Origin: Zygnema cylindricum
Lineage: Eukaryota; Streptophyta; Zygnematophyceae; Zygnematales; Zygnemataceae
Direction of reading: 5' to 3'
NCBI GenBank assembly: GCA_037447655.1
Contig: JBBHKE010002937.1
Location: 20,085-84,084 of the forward strand
Length of the DNA stretch: 64,000 bases
The position numbers were made by a program, and so were the translations under genes. The notes beneath the pieces are model-generated. The model searched no databases. It was not told the DNA's origin and was given only the letters and a program-made list of their open reading frames with translations. Shown piece after piece: positions 32,040-42,807 of this stretch (the first letter of the stretch is position 1; each line of letters opens with the position of its first letter).

Positions 32040-33143
32040 TGAAATTCTATGGGCTCCATTGCCCACAGAATTCGCAGATCCAAAAGAAGCTAATCTAGAT
32101 AGTGCCGACTCCAAGTTGATATAAACCCAAATGAATGATCCCTTGACAATAAGAACCCCAACACACCTTCACCCCTGTGAAGAGAAGACCTTCTGTGTGC
32201 TCAGTTCCACCACAGTTCCACCACAGAATGCAAAGCTTGAATATGTGTTTTGGACAATATTCCCCACTTTGACTTTCCCACTGAATAAGTGCCACCCTGA
32301 CACGCAAAGACTCTGACCGACTACACCCCTGTGTAGCTTGGACTCCCCTGAGTCCGCAGCAAAAAGAATCACTGAATTTGCTCACCCGAGCATTAAGTTA
32401 TGGCTGGTCAAAGATTACCTTTTATAGTTACAAGCTCTCTTAGAGAGAGGTACCTAAATATCACTAAGTCTTGGTCTGCCTACTCACGGATACCTACTAT
32501 TAAACCCTAGTCCAATAGGAACACTATAAAGTACAAGAAGGTACAATGGGCGATGTACTTATTGTACAACCATTGTACGACAAGGTCTACAAGGTGACAC
32601 TTGTCATATCGGAAGCCATGGTTCCTCCTCCCATCTTCTCCGGTATCAAATAATGTGGCGCCACGTGGCACCGCGTGACGCTATATCTGTATGCCGCCAA
32701 AAAGCTCACTTCGCGTGGCGGCTATAATTCCGGCCGTCCGATCAAAACATATTTTACACGGTTCAAATTCGCGTACATGCAGAAATTGCTCATTTTGGTT
32801 AGTCTGCTGTTAATTAGCTGTTTCGTTAATATTTATACATTTATGAAACCCGTCACGTGTATCGTTTCGTAAGTAACTTAATGGATAAGGCGTAGGTCTA
32901 CTTAGTAGCCTACAAACCCCGGTTCAAATCCGGCCGGCGGCAGTATTTTGCTAAAACTAGTAAAATACTTTCTAATTCATTCTTCCTCCTTCTAGATGAT
33001 GCGGCAACCATGGCGTGCCTTTGGTCCTCTCTTTCTTTCTCTTTACATTCTAACTAAAATATAGAAGTGAACTATTAGTCACCTCTTTTCAACACTCTGT
33101 TTATTTTTCTAACACAGACCTAGAAAATACATAAATTTCAACA
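32040..33143 (-). repeat. 3' LTR of copy 2 (1104 bp)
   Basis: On the - strand it runs TGTTGAAATTTATG to TTTCA. It carries the G-box region near 32658-32667 and the tRNA-like module. Confidence 0.92.
32870..32942 (+). other. Antisense tRNA-like module in LTR
   Basis: Same module as in copy 1, with the B box GGTTCAAATCC at 32921-32931, 212 bp from the LTR start. Confidence 0.75.
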
Positions 33144-33151
33144 CTCCCCTT
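33144..33151 (-). promoter_or_regulatory. Polypurine tract of copy 2
   Basis: AAGGGGAG on the - strand, directly before the 3' LTR. Confidence 0.9.
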
Positions 33152-33172
33152 ATTTTCTAGTCTACTTTCTTT

Positions 33173-35104
33173 TCAACTCCCACTAAACACAATTTTTTTT
33201 TTTTTTCTTCTTTTTCTTTTTTCCTCATTAAACTCTAAGTGAATACCCTTGTATTTAAAGAAGTGTGTTAGATGAACCGAAATAATAATTACATCACAAA
33301 ATTTATTTTGCATGCCATTTTTTATAAATCCAAGAAAATACTTTATCCACCTCATTTCTTTTCCATCCTCACTAAATCCAATTTCCCTCTTGCAACTCAA
33401 ACAGCCAGCCCCATCTCCAATCTGCAACACACACCCAGATGCTAACCCTCTTACAGGCACACCTTCATAAATGCCATCACTCTCATAAGTGATGTCAAAC
33501 CCATTACTCCCCATATTTATCGTTATATCAAGATTCCCCACTAAGTTCCTCATAAAATCTACATCTTGCGAGCTCATATTTTTATCCATGATACTCACCC
33601 CATTTTCTGAATTTTCCTCACTTTCTCCCATGGAATTCTTTCCACTATCACTTTCTATAATGATTCCCAAAGAGTATTTCTCCTCCCCTAAACTTTTCAT
33701 TAAATATTTCTTTTCTCCCCTATTCTTTAAAAACCCCTCTAGTTTTACTTCTCCCCTTTCCTCCAAATCCGTTGAAGTCTCCCTTTCCAACCAGTTTTCT
33801 ATTTCCAAAATATTTATAAAATTATCCTCATTATTTTTATTTTTCTCTTTTTCATTTATGTATCCTAGATTTGACTTTCTCATTTCTAAGTCATACTTTT
33901 TACACTCTTTCACATCCTCATCATTTCTAACTCCCTCAAGTACCTCCCTTCCTCTTACTTCCCTTATACCTCCAAAAGCACATCGTTGCTTCCGTGTAAT
34001 TTCTGTGTACTTCTCTCTCTTCTCCATTCTACCGATGTGAAGAAGCTCCAAAATTTCTTCATCCTCTTCATCCTCTTCCCTTTCTTCCTCCTCATCAACA
34101 TTCCAACTTCTAAGTTCTTCCAAACAAGGGCATTCCTCTATATAATGACCCGGTTCCCTACAAAAGAAGCAAACACCTTTTTTCAAAGCTCCCCTTTCTT
34201 TTCCTCTCCCTCTCTTTCCACCAAAGTTCCGATAAGGTTTACCTTCGTCTTTCTTCCTCTCATCACGCTTCCGCTTGTCACCACCAGCTGTAAAGGCAGT
34301 TACCCTTTCAGTTCCCCTACGAAGCTCCAAAGTGCTATCCCTCACAAGAATTATCCCCATGGTAAAGCTCCAAGTCCATGAGGAGCCATCCATTGCCTGC
34401 ATACGATTAATGATGTTTTTGTACTCATCTGGGAGTTTCATGAGTAGTGTATTGATCTTTCTCTCCTCAGATTCTACATACCCCGCACTAGCAAGCTCAA
34501 CATATAACGCAGCAATATCATTGCAAAACTCTATCATGTTATCGCCTTTATAAACATAGGCCTCTATTTCCTGTTTTACTAACTGCTGCCTCTGAATAGT
34601 CTCACTCTTATAAATATGCCTTAGTGTTTCCCATATTTCCGAAGACTTAGTAAGACTTAAAAGAGTGATAGCTATGGACTTAGACACATATCTAAGTATG
34701 AGATGTTTTGCTATAGTGTTTTTATACTCCCAAATTTTACTATCATTTTCTTCAGTTTTACTTATAACCCCTCTAAGTGGAGCTGTGGCGAAGAGCATAG
34801 CTCCCCTCACCATAAGTGTCCCTTTATCATTCTCCCCTTTTCCCCCTTCCATCACAATATTTTTCCCTTCACCTTTCGTTGCATCTGAACTCCGGTTGAG
34901 ATTCTGGGCAGCCTCAGATGGTTCTCCACAGTAAGCTCCTCCAAAGCCAGGTGGCGGACATCTCACATGTCCCGAAACAATTCCCCATAAGTGCTTCTCG
35001 AAAAGCAATCCCTCCATAATAAACTCCCAATAAGTGAAGTCTGTTCCATCGAACATAGGCACCCTAGATGGTGGGCCCATAACCTGAAATTCTATGGGCT
35101 CCAT
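33173..35104 (-). CDS. Gag fused to an RNase H remnant, single 643-aa ORF
   Basis: The ATG at 35104 is 20 bp inside the 5' LTR, and the frame reads through the primer-binding site as VMGPP. Residues ~20-250 form a copia-type Gag, with a zinc knuckle at 312-325 (CFFCREPGHYIEEC). An acidic and then Lys/Glu-rich linker follows. From about residue 505 the sequence resembles the end of a copia polyprotein: MSSQDVDFMRNL aligns with MSPEEREFMKSI of the element at 38447-42783, and GLASGCVLQIGDGAGCLSC aligns with its RNase H CTSGYVLYVGEGACCWSS. The RNase H Glu and surrounding helix are missing, so catalysis is unlikely. Protease, integrase and RT are absent without breaking the frame. It is probably a structural protein that packages RNA with helper enzymes. 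Confidence 0.88.
   Translation of the reverse strand: MEPIEFQVMGPPSRVPMFDGTDFTYWEFIMEGLLFEKHLWGIVSGHVRCPPPGFGGAYCGEPSEAAQNLNRSSDATKGEGKNIVMEGGKGENDKGTLMVRGAMLFATAPLRGVISKTEENDSKIWEYKNTIAKHLILRYVSKSIAITLLSLTKSSEIWETLRHIYKSETIQRQQLVKQEIEAYVYKGDNMIEFCNDIAALYVELASAGYVESEERKINTLLMKLPDEYKNIINRMQAMDGSSWTWSFTMGIILVRDSTLELRRGTERVTAFTAGGDKRKRDERKKDEGKPYRNFGGKRGRGKERGALKKGVCFFCREPGHYIEECPCLEELRSWNVDEEEEREEDEEDEEILELLHIGRMEKREKYTEITRKQRCAFGGIREVRGREVLEGVRNDEDVKECKKYDLEMRKSNLGYINEKEKNKNNEDNFINILEIENWLERETSTDLEERGEVKLEGFLKNRGEKKYLMKSLGEEKYSLGIIIESDSGKNSMGESEENSENGVSIMDKNMSSQDVDFMRNLVGNLDITINMGSNGFDITYESDGIYEGVPVRGLASGCVLQIGDGAGCLSCKREIGFSEDGKEMRWIKYFLGFIKNGMQNKFCDVIIISVHLTHFFKYKGIHLEFNEEKRKRRKKKKIVFSGS
35072..35084 (-). 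promoter_or_regulatory. Primer-binding site of copy 2
   Basis: GGTTATGGGCCCA on the - strand, adjacent to the 5' LTR, matching the anticodon region of initiator tRNA-Met. It lies within the gag reading frame. Confidence 0.85.
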
Positions 35105-36187
35105 TGCCCACAGAATTCGCAGATCCAAAAGAAGCTAATCTAGATAGTGCCGACTCCAAGTTGATATAAACCCAAATGAATGATCCCTTGACAATAAGAA
35201 CCCCAACACACCTTCACCCCTGTGAAGAGAAGACCTTCTCTGTGCTCAGTTCCACCACAGTTCCACCACAGAATGCAAAGCTTGAATTTGTGTTTTGGAC
35301 AATATTCCCCACTTTGACTTTCCCACTGAATAAGTGCCACCCTGACACGCAAAGACTCTGACCGACTACACCCCTGTGTAGCTTGGACTTCCCTGAGTCC
35401 GCAGCAAAAAGAATCACTGAATTTGCTCACCCGAGCATTAAGTTATGGCTGGTCAAAGATGACCTTTTATAGTTACAAGCTCTCTTAGAGAGTGGTACCT
35501 AAATATCACTAAGTCTTGGTCTGCCTAATCACGGCTACCTACTATTAAACCCTAGTCCAATAGGAACACTATAAAGTACAAGAAGGTACAATGGGCGATG
35601 TACTTATTGTACAACCATTGTACGACAAGGTCTACAAGGTGACACTTGTCATATCGGAAGCCATGGTTCCTCCTCCCATCTTCTCCGGTATCAAATAATG
35701 TGGCGCCACGTGGCACCGCGTGACGCTATATCCGTATGCCGCCAAAAAGCTCACTTCGCGTGGCGGCTATAATTCCGGCCGTCCGATCAAAACATATTTT
35801 ACACGGTTCAGATTCGCGTACATGCAGAAATTGCTCATTTTGGTTAGTCTGCTGTTAATTAGCTGTTTCGTTAATATTTATACATTTATGAAACCCGTCA
35901 CGTGTATCGTTTCGTAAGTAATTTAATGGATAAGGCGTAGGTCTATTTAGTAGCCTACAAACCCCGGTTCAAATCCGGCCGGCGGCAGTATTTTGCTAAA
36001 ACTAGTAAACTACTTTCTAATTCATTCTTCCTCCTTCTAGATGATGCGGCAACCATGGCGTGCCTTTGGTCCTCTCTTTCTCTCTCTTACATTCTAACTA
36101 AAATATAGAAGTGAACTATTAGTCACCTCTTTTCAACACTCTGTTTATTTTTCTAACACAGACCTAGAAAATACATAAATTTCAACA
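35085..36187 (-). repeat. 5' LTR of copy 2 (1103 bp)
   Basis: On the - strand it runs TGTTGAAATTTATG to TTTCA and closely matches 32040-33143. The final 20 bp encode the start of Gag. Confidence 0.93.
35915..35987 (+). other. Antisense tRNA-like module in LTR
   Basis: Same module as in the other copies; the B box GGTTCAAATCC is at 35966-35976, 211 bp from the LTR start. Confidence 0.75.
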
Positions 36188-37071
36188 GTTCACACACATA
36201 CGGAAACCTCCATTTTTTTTTCAAGAAAAGAACGGGGGCTCCATACGGTGACTTGCTCGGTTCTATTGCTCCGGCTTCGACCAACTCCGCGAGTTTCTTT
36301 TTGAGTTCGTCTAATTCGGTGTAACTCATCTTGTACATCCGATTAGCCGGGGGTGCCGCTCCGGGAACAAGTTCTATCTTGTGGTCTACTTCGCGCTTCG
36401 GAAGTAAGGCCTCAGGGAGCTTCGGGGGAAAAACATCTACGTACTCCTCGAGAAGTTTTGTTACGACTTCCGGGGCCTTTTCGGAAGTCTTTCCAGTGTC
36501 GTCACTTTCTTTTGAGTCGAATTCGGGATCCTTCTTCTTCCATTCCTCCAGAATCTCCTCTTTCGCCTCCTCCATGGGCTGGACGACCGCTACACTAATA
36601 GTTTCCCCTTTTCTGAGTGCCCTCTTAAGCTGGAATGGCAAAAGTAGGCGTCCCTCTTCCGATCCTTTACCACCCGCTCCAGCTTTTACCTCAAACTCTT
36701 TTTCGCCCTTCTTCACTCTTATGGCCCCACTTCTCCAATCGATCGTCGGATTCCATTTTTGCAGCCACGGCTTCCCCAAGATTACCTCATGGTCCCCAAG
36801 AGGTAATACATGAAGAGTGTCGTACCATCGGAATCTCCCGATGCCGACACGTAACCTCGAGGTACGATGGGTAATGGATAAGGAACTTCCGTCTGCCAAC
36901 TACACGGACTGCTGATTCGTAAGCACCACGAGAGGAAGCTTCAACATTTTCACCGTCGCCTCGTTGATGAAATTTCCCGATGCTCCGAAGTCCACCATGA
37001 AGCTGGTCGCGCAAACTCTAATTTGACCCCTAAATATCAAAGGGTCTCCTTCACCGGCTAACCTCATGACA
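36188..37071 (-). pseudogene. Gypsy protease and reverse transcriptase N-terminus (G-II)
   Basis: The protease reads FMVDFGASGNFINEA, where the family has D-S/T-G, so the catalytic triplet is altered. LGDHEVILGKPWLQKWNP follows, a lineage-typical segment. RT begins with YVDVFPPKLPEALLPKREVDH, KKLAELVEAGAIEPSKSPYGAPVLF and is interrupted at 36187 by copia copy 2. Frame changes occur near 36900 and 36200. Confidence 0.88.
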
Positions 37072-37427
37072 TTAAGGTTTCCCCTTTCCTGCATTTTTCC
37101 GTTTTGGACAATCACGGGCCATATGGTCCGGGGAACCACACTGGAAGCATAAGCCATTTTCCCTCCTCTGTTGGAGCTCCTCGGGGGATAAGTAGTTGGC
37201 CTTGGTCTTGATAGTTTTCTTCTTTTTTTTGCAGTACGTTGACCACCTCCTTATCCTAATCAATTGCTCCGAGCTCCATGGGAGTTGGACCATCGTCTCG
37301 ACGACCCCCTCCACCACTACTCGACCCAAAATGATAAGGCCGTCGGAGGGTGAAGTCGACTGAATCGGTCCGCTCAGCAAACTGAATGATTGCTGAGAGA
37401 TTAGGAGTTGTGCTTTCCCGAGCGAGC
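37072..37427 (-). pseudogene. Gypsy gag C-terminus with zinc knuckle (G-II)
   Basis: The frame contains GLCFQCGSPDHMARDCPKRK, a CX2CX4HX4C nucleic-acid-binding knuckle, preceded by sequence that continues the gag fragment at 43847. The copia element at 37428-43846 separates the two parts. A frame change occurs near 37250. Confidence 0.88.
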
Positions 37428-38466
37428 TGTTGAAATAAGTAGTTTTTAATATATTTTCTAGGTCTAAATTTATTAGAAAAGAAAAAGTAGGCAGCCTGCC
37501 TCTATCTCTTCTCTCTCTCTCGCCCCCATACTTGTTGTAGTCACTGAAGGAGAGAGAGAGAGAGCAATGGAGCCATGGCTGCCTCAACTCCATAGGAAGG
37601 ACTAAAGAGTGGCTTAAGCCACTCTCAACAAAAGGTTGAGTCCGGAAGGACTCGAACCCCTGACCGGTAGAGTGCGGCGTAGCCGTTAGCTCTAACCAGT
37701 CTGTCGTAGAAGTCCGTTAGGAGATATAGGGTTTCATTAGTATTTAGACTATTGTAATGTACTAGATTTATTTAACTGAAACCCTCAACGCCACACATAG
37801 ATACAGTTCTACGAAATACGAAGTACTGTACTTGTTTGAAATGGATATCGCGCATTTTGTTTCGAAAGCGAAACAAATATCGCGCAAGTATTTATTACGG
37901 CCGAGATTGAATTTCACGTCAAATCTAACGGCGCACATTATCGCCGAAATCTCAGAATGGTCATTTTGGCATTTAGTGACGTGGCATGACCTGGCGCCAC
38001 GTGGGAAGACATCATTCGGTCGCGGGAATTCTAAGGAACGTACGGACGAGTGGAAAGTGGACACGCGTCCACTTAATGGCCTTGTCGTGCAGAGGCCGTA
38101 CAGAAAGTTCATCGGCAGTAGTACTTTCTTGTACTATACAGTTTTTGATTGGTTCGTACAGGCAGTAGATAGGAGCTGTGAGAGGGAAGTAGGAAAACTA
38201 GGACTTAGGAAAATTTAAGTAGATAGTCCTCTCTCTGAGAGTTTGTATAAATTGGCATCTTTGCCACCCTATAATTTATCGCCTGGTTGGCCTTTTTCAG
38301 TGATTCTTTTTTCTACGTACTCAGGGGAGTCCACGCTACACAGGGGTGCAGTCAAATTGTCAGTTTGCCTTCTTGGGCAGCAGTGGTTGTGGCTTAAAGT
38401 GGGTTAGTTAAATACTATCTAGAGGCTTCATGTATTCAATGGTCCAATGGAGGACACAGAATTGCA
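37428..38466 (+). repeat. 5' LTR of autonomous copia (1039 bp)
   Basis: It runs from TGTTGAAATAAGTAG to AATTGCA. A TATAAA box at 38246-38251 would place transcription start in the last ~190 bp. CCACGTGG near 37996-38003 is a G-box. The gag ATG lies 20 bp before the LTR end. Confidence 0.95.
37636..37701 (-). other. Antisense tRNA-like module in LTR
   Basis: On the - strand ACTGGTTAGAGCTAACGGCT resembles a D-arm and GGTTCGAGTCC (37658-37648) is an exact B-box consensus. It is unlike the modules of copies 1 and 2 in sequence but at the same place, with the B box ~220 bp from the LTR start. Confidence 0.78.
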
Positions 38467-41400
38467 GGTTATGGGCCCACCCTCTAGGGTGCCCACCTTT
38501 AATGCATCTGGGTTCATCTATTGGGAAGCCATGATGATGGGAGCTTTGTGTGAAAAACGATACTGGGGAATCGTCAGTGGACAAGTGAAACGTCCACCTT
38601 CGGGAACTCCACCAATATTTAGGGGAGTAAGGTTTCCTGCAACAACGGCTGCCTCGGCGGAGGAGGCAGATGATGGGGATAGCAGTGTGTCCGAAAAGGG
38701 GAAAGGGAAGGAGACACCCCTCACTCCTATTGCCACAGTATCGGGAGCGGCAATCGTGAAGATCGTGGAGAACGATACTCAAATGTGGGAGGATGTAAAC
38801 ATGGCTGCCAAGAACTTCATTCTGAGGCACCTCACTCAAGGTTTGGCCACTCCTCATCTTCACTTTACAAGGCCGAGGAGTTGTGGGTGAGTTTGGTGGA
38901 AATTTATAGAGCTGGAACTATTCAGGAGCTCCAGTTGGCTGAGCAAAAGCTATTGAGTTACACTTACAAAGAAGGAAAGATGTTAGATTACTGTAATGAT
39001 CTTTCTTGTTTGTATACGGAAATGGAAAGTGCCGGGTGGATAGGTACAATGAAAATGAAAGTTAACACCCTTATCATGAAATTACCAAATGAGTTCGAAA
39101 ACTTAGTGTACCGAGTACAGGGAATGCCTGATAGTTCATGGAAATGGAACACAGTAGTCAGGATGATACTTGTGCAGGAAAACACAATTGAGATTAGAAG
39201 AGGAGGAAAGAGCATTCAAGCTCTAGCAGTAGGAGGGGACCGATGGGGGAAGGACCCGAAGAAACCTTATAGAGGGGAAAGAGATCATTCAGGGGGACAG
39301 AGGCCCCCAAAGGGTCTTTGTCATTATTGCAAAAAGCCGGGACACTTTATTGCAGATTGTGTCAAGCTATCAGAGTTGAGGCTCCAAGAGAACCGTGGAG
39401 GGGGTTCTTCCGGAGGGAAGAAAAAGGCACTTGTGGTTACAAAAGTGTCAGGAGAAACCGAGGATGAGTCCTCTGAGGAGGATGGGGAGCTTCTTCTTGA
39501 CGAGAGTTTGGAGGAGAAGGAGATTCCTCGGAGGCAGAAGTGTGCCCTTGGAGCCATCCAGGAAGCTCCACAGGAAGGATGGATCATCGACTCAGGTGCA
39601 TCCATGCATATGTGTCGTGATAAAGAACTCTTCACTAAGTTAAGAAAGATTCCTACTGTAGAGATAGAGTATGGGGATGGGAGAGTGGTTACCACAGATC
39701 TAGTGGGATCGGTAGATTTGAAAGTCTTAGTGGAGGGTAAGACTTCTATACTTACATTCTCAAATGTACTTTACATTCCTCAGCTGAGTAAAAATCTTGT
39801 CTCTACGTCTGTGTTAGATGACAAGGAGTTTGATACCTTCACCAGAAAGGGAGTCTTTACAGCTAAGTATGGGGATGAAGTTTACTTCACAGCAGATAAG
39901 GGTAGCCAAGGAATGTTTAGGCTTAACTTGAGTAATGAAAAGAAGAATGCTTACTATGTTGGTGTTCCTAAGGTGATGATTTGGCATAAGCGGTTGGGGC
40001 ATGTACATTTTGATAGGTTAAGGGAAATGAAAAAACTTGGGGTAGTAGATGGCATTGAATTTGGGGTTAATGAAATGATGGATGATTGTAGTGGTTGTGC
40101 TCAAGGTAAGGCTCACAGACTTCCCTTTCCTAAAGCCGCCACATATAGAGGTAAGAAAGTATTAGATTTAGTCCACACAGATATTTGGGGGCCTGGAAAA
40201 GTACCTTCGGTTGGAGGAAAGAGGTTTATGATGACAATAATTGATGACTGGTCTAGATACTCTAGAATCTACTTTCTGAAAACAAAGTCTGAAGCATCAA
40301 CTTACTTCAAAGAATATAAAGCTTGGAGTGAGAAGTTGCATGAAACCCCCATTAAGAGGATAAGGAGTGATAATGGGGGGGAATATACCTCTAACGAGTT
40401 TGAGGAATATTTGAGAGATGAGGGAGTGCAGCACCAGAAAACTGTACCATATAACCCAGAACAAAATGAGGTAGCTGAGAGGTTGAATAGAACACTAGGA
40501 GATAGTGCATGCAGTATGTTGGCAGACAAGAAAATAGGAAAGAGATTTTGGGCAGAGGCAATGAACTGTGCCAACTATATTAAAAATAGAGTCCTTACCT
40601 CAGCTGTAAAGGGAGTGACACCTTATGAGAGATGGGTTGGAAGGAAACCAGATATCTCACACCTTAAAGTATTTGGTAGCCAAGTTTACAGTCTTGACAC
40701 GGATAGGAAAAAATGGAAACTAGAGGCTAAGGGAAAACCTGGATACTTTGTGGGATATGATGAGGATGTTAAGGGATATAGAGTCTATGACTTAGCAAAG
40801 AAAGATATCATTCTGGTCAAACACTTAGTTGTCATGGATGAAGGGAAGTCATTTGACCCCTTCAAATATACAAAGAAGATAAGGATCAGATTTGAGTCTG
40901 AGAGTGAGGAGAACTCAGTCGTTCCCGAAAAAGACATGAGTGAAACTGTGATTACAGATTCAGGGGAGATCGAAGATACAGGAGACTCACCGGAAACCTC
41001 ACATACTCCTATGGACTTCGAGGAGATGGAAGAAGCGGGACAAGATACGGTTTTTATGGACAGGGGAGCCGATGAGATAGTGAGAAGAAATCCAAGACTT
41101 CCATCCATTCCAGCTTCGGAGTTTGAGGGAGGAAGGAGGAGCAGCAAAAGGATACAGGAAAAACAAGCTGCCCATAAGGTAACTAAGCTATCTCACCCAG
41201 ATGAGCCTCAGTCTTACTTAGAGGCAGTGAATAGTCCAGAGAAAGAAAGATGGATTAGAGCCATAAATGATGAGATGGCTTCTATCATGGAAGCAAATAC
41301 TTGGGAACTAGCGGATTGCCCTCCAGACAGAAAACCTATTGGATGTAAATGGGTATTTAAACTAAAACTGAACCCAGACAATACAATTGAGAGGTATAAG

Positions 41401-42783
41401 GCTCGATTGGTAGCGAAGGGGTTCACCCAAAAAGAGGGGATTGACTATGAGGAGACCTTTGCTCCAGTTGTTCGGTTCCCATCGGTAAGGATTCTCCTCA
41501 GTCTGGCCGCAGCGGAAGACATGGAAATTCACCAGATGGATATTAAGACTGCTTTTCTTAATGGTGAGTTAGAGGAAGAAATTTTTATGAGGCAACCCGA
41601 GGGGTTTGTGGAAGAAGGAGAAGAGAGCAAAGTGTGCAGGCTCATAAAGTCTTTATATGGACTGAAACAGGCTCCCCGACAGTGGAATAAGAAACTAGAT
41701 GAGTTTCTCACCGATCTGGGGTACATCCGGATCAGCTCTGACCATTCTATCTATATGTTTGAAGTTGAGAATGGTGTCATTTTTATTGCAATTTATGTGG
41801 ATGATCTGCTTGTGTTAAGTAAGTCTTTAGAGAATATCAATAGGCTAAAGAAAGATCTTAGGGGCAGATTTGATATGAAGGATTTAGGGGAAGCAAAATA
41901 TATTTTGGGGATCGAAATGGAGAGAGATAGGGGGAAGAAGATTATCAGACTTACTCATAAAGAAGCAATAGGTAATATGCTTGAGAAATTCCAGATGGAA
42001 AATGCTAACAGTTGTACCACTCCCATAGACTTGAAAAAAGGAAGTGATTGGAGTGTAGAAGGAGGAGTGATGATCTTAGACGATCAGATGAGTCCAGAGG
42101 AGAGAGAGTTCATGAAGTCTATCCCTTATAGACAGGTCATAGGAAGCTTAATCTATTTTATGAATTGTACAAGGCCGGACATAGCGGCGGCAGTTGGTGT
42201 ACTCAGTAGGAGTCTTAATGATCCTAGGAAGAGGGATTGGGAGGCAGCCAAGAGAGTCATGAGATATTTGGTGGGAACTAGAGAGTTATGGTTGCATTTG
42301 GGAGGGGAGCACACTGACATCACTACTTGGAGTGATGCCAGTTATGGGGACGCACCTATGAGACGATGCACTTCTGGGTATGTGTTGTATGTTGGGGAAG
42401 GTGCTTGTTGTTGGAGCAGTAAGCAACAAAAGGTGGTTGCTCAGTCTACTATGGAGGCTGAGTATATGGCGTCTTGTTCTGCTGTGAAAGAACTAATGTG
42501 GGTGAAGTCATTATTGCAAGAACTGGGATATATGAAAGAGGGAGTGCATGAAATCTTTTACGATAATCAAGCTGCAATCGCAATCGCGACCAATCCAAAA
42601 CATCATTTCAAAGCAAAACATATGGACATAAGATTAAGCTTCGTAAGAGAAAAAGTTGAAAATAAAATTTTAAATCTTGTGTATAGACCTGATGAAGAAA
42701 TGGTGGCTGACATGATGACCAAACCTGTGCCCTCTCCTAAATTAAAATATTGTCGAGAGAAATGCGGGTTAAAAAAAAATTAA
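38447..42783 (+). pseudogene. Ty1/copia Gag-Pol polyprotein, one frameshift in gag
   Basis: The frame opens at the ATG in the 5' LTR and closes at 38890. The rest is open from before 38870 to 42783 in another frame, so a single net 1-bp change near 38840-38870 separates an otherwise intact polyprotein of ~1445 codons. In the long frame, counted from 38785, the zinc knuckle is at residues 179-192 (CHYCKKPGHFIADC) and the protease DSG at 269. The integrase zinc segment follows (WHKRLGHVHFD ... CSGCAQGK), with catalytic D466, D529 and E565 (DX35E). RT has YVDD at 1004-1007 and RNase H an Asp at 1184 (TWSDASYGD), with MEAEYMA and FYDNQAA kept. Enzyme motifs are therefore complete. The break lies inside Gag, not at a gag-pol junction, so mutation is likelier than programmed frameshifting. 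Confidence 0.93.
38467..38479 (+). promoter_or_regulatory. Primer-binding site of autonomous copia
   Basis: GGTTATGGGCCCA directly follows the LTR and matches the anticodon region of initiator tRNA-Met. Confidence 0.87.
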
Positions 42784-42797
42784 AATTTGACTAGAAA

Positions 42798-42807
42798 ATA
42801 AGGGGAG
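42798..42807 (+). promoter_or_regulatory. Polypurine tract of autonomous copia
   Basis: ATAAGGGGAG directly precedes the 3' LTR, 15 bp after the stop codon of the polyprotein. Confidence 0.92.

Larger units (their letters stand above)
32040..36187 (-). mobile_element. Complete non-autonomous Ty1/copia-group element, copy 2
   Basis: This 4148-bp element has LTRs at 32040-33143 and 35085-36187 and a perfect duplication, gttca, at 32035-32039 and 36188-36192. It is inserted within the RT of chromovirus G-II. Its interior carries one long ORF and nothing resembling protease, integrase or reverse transcriptase. It is about 97-98% identical by eye to copy 1. Confidence 0.95.

Noticed and set aside
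33489-34553. Several + strand frames of 92-183 codons opposite the gag ORF
   Set aside because: They are antisense shadows of the purine-rich gag coding strand.
37832-38218. 128-codon open frame in the autonomous copia LTR (also 43212-43598)
   Set aside because: It lies in non-coding LTR with no motif. The LTR pair is duplicated at insertion, so the repeat is not evidence of coding.
38785-38890. Programmed gag-pol frameshift
   Set aside because: The frame change is inside Gag, upstream of the zinc knuckle and homologous to unbroken sequence in copies 1 and 2, so mutation or sequencing error is more likely.
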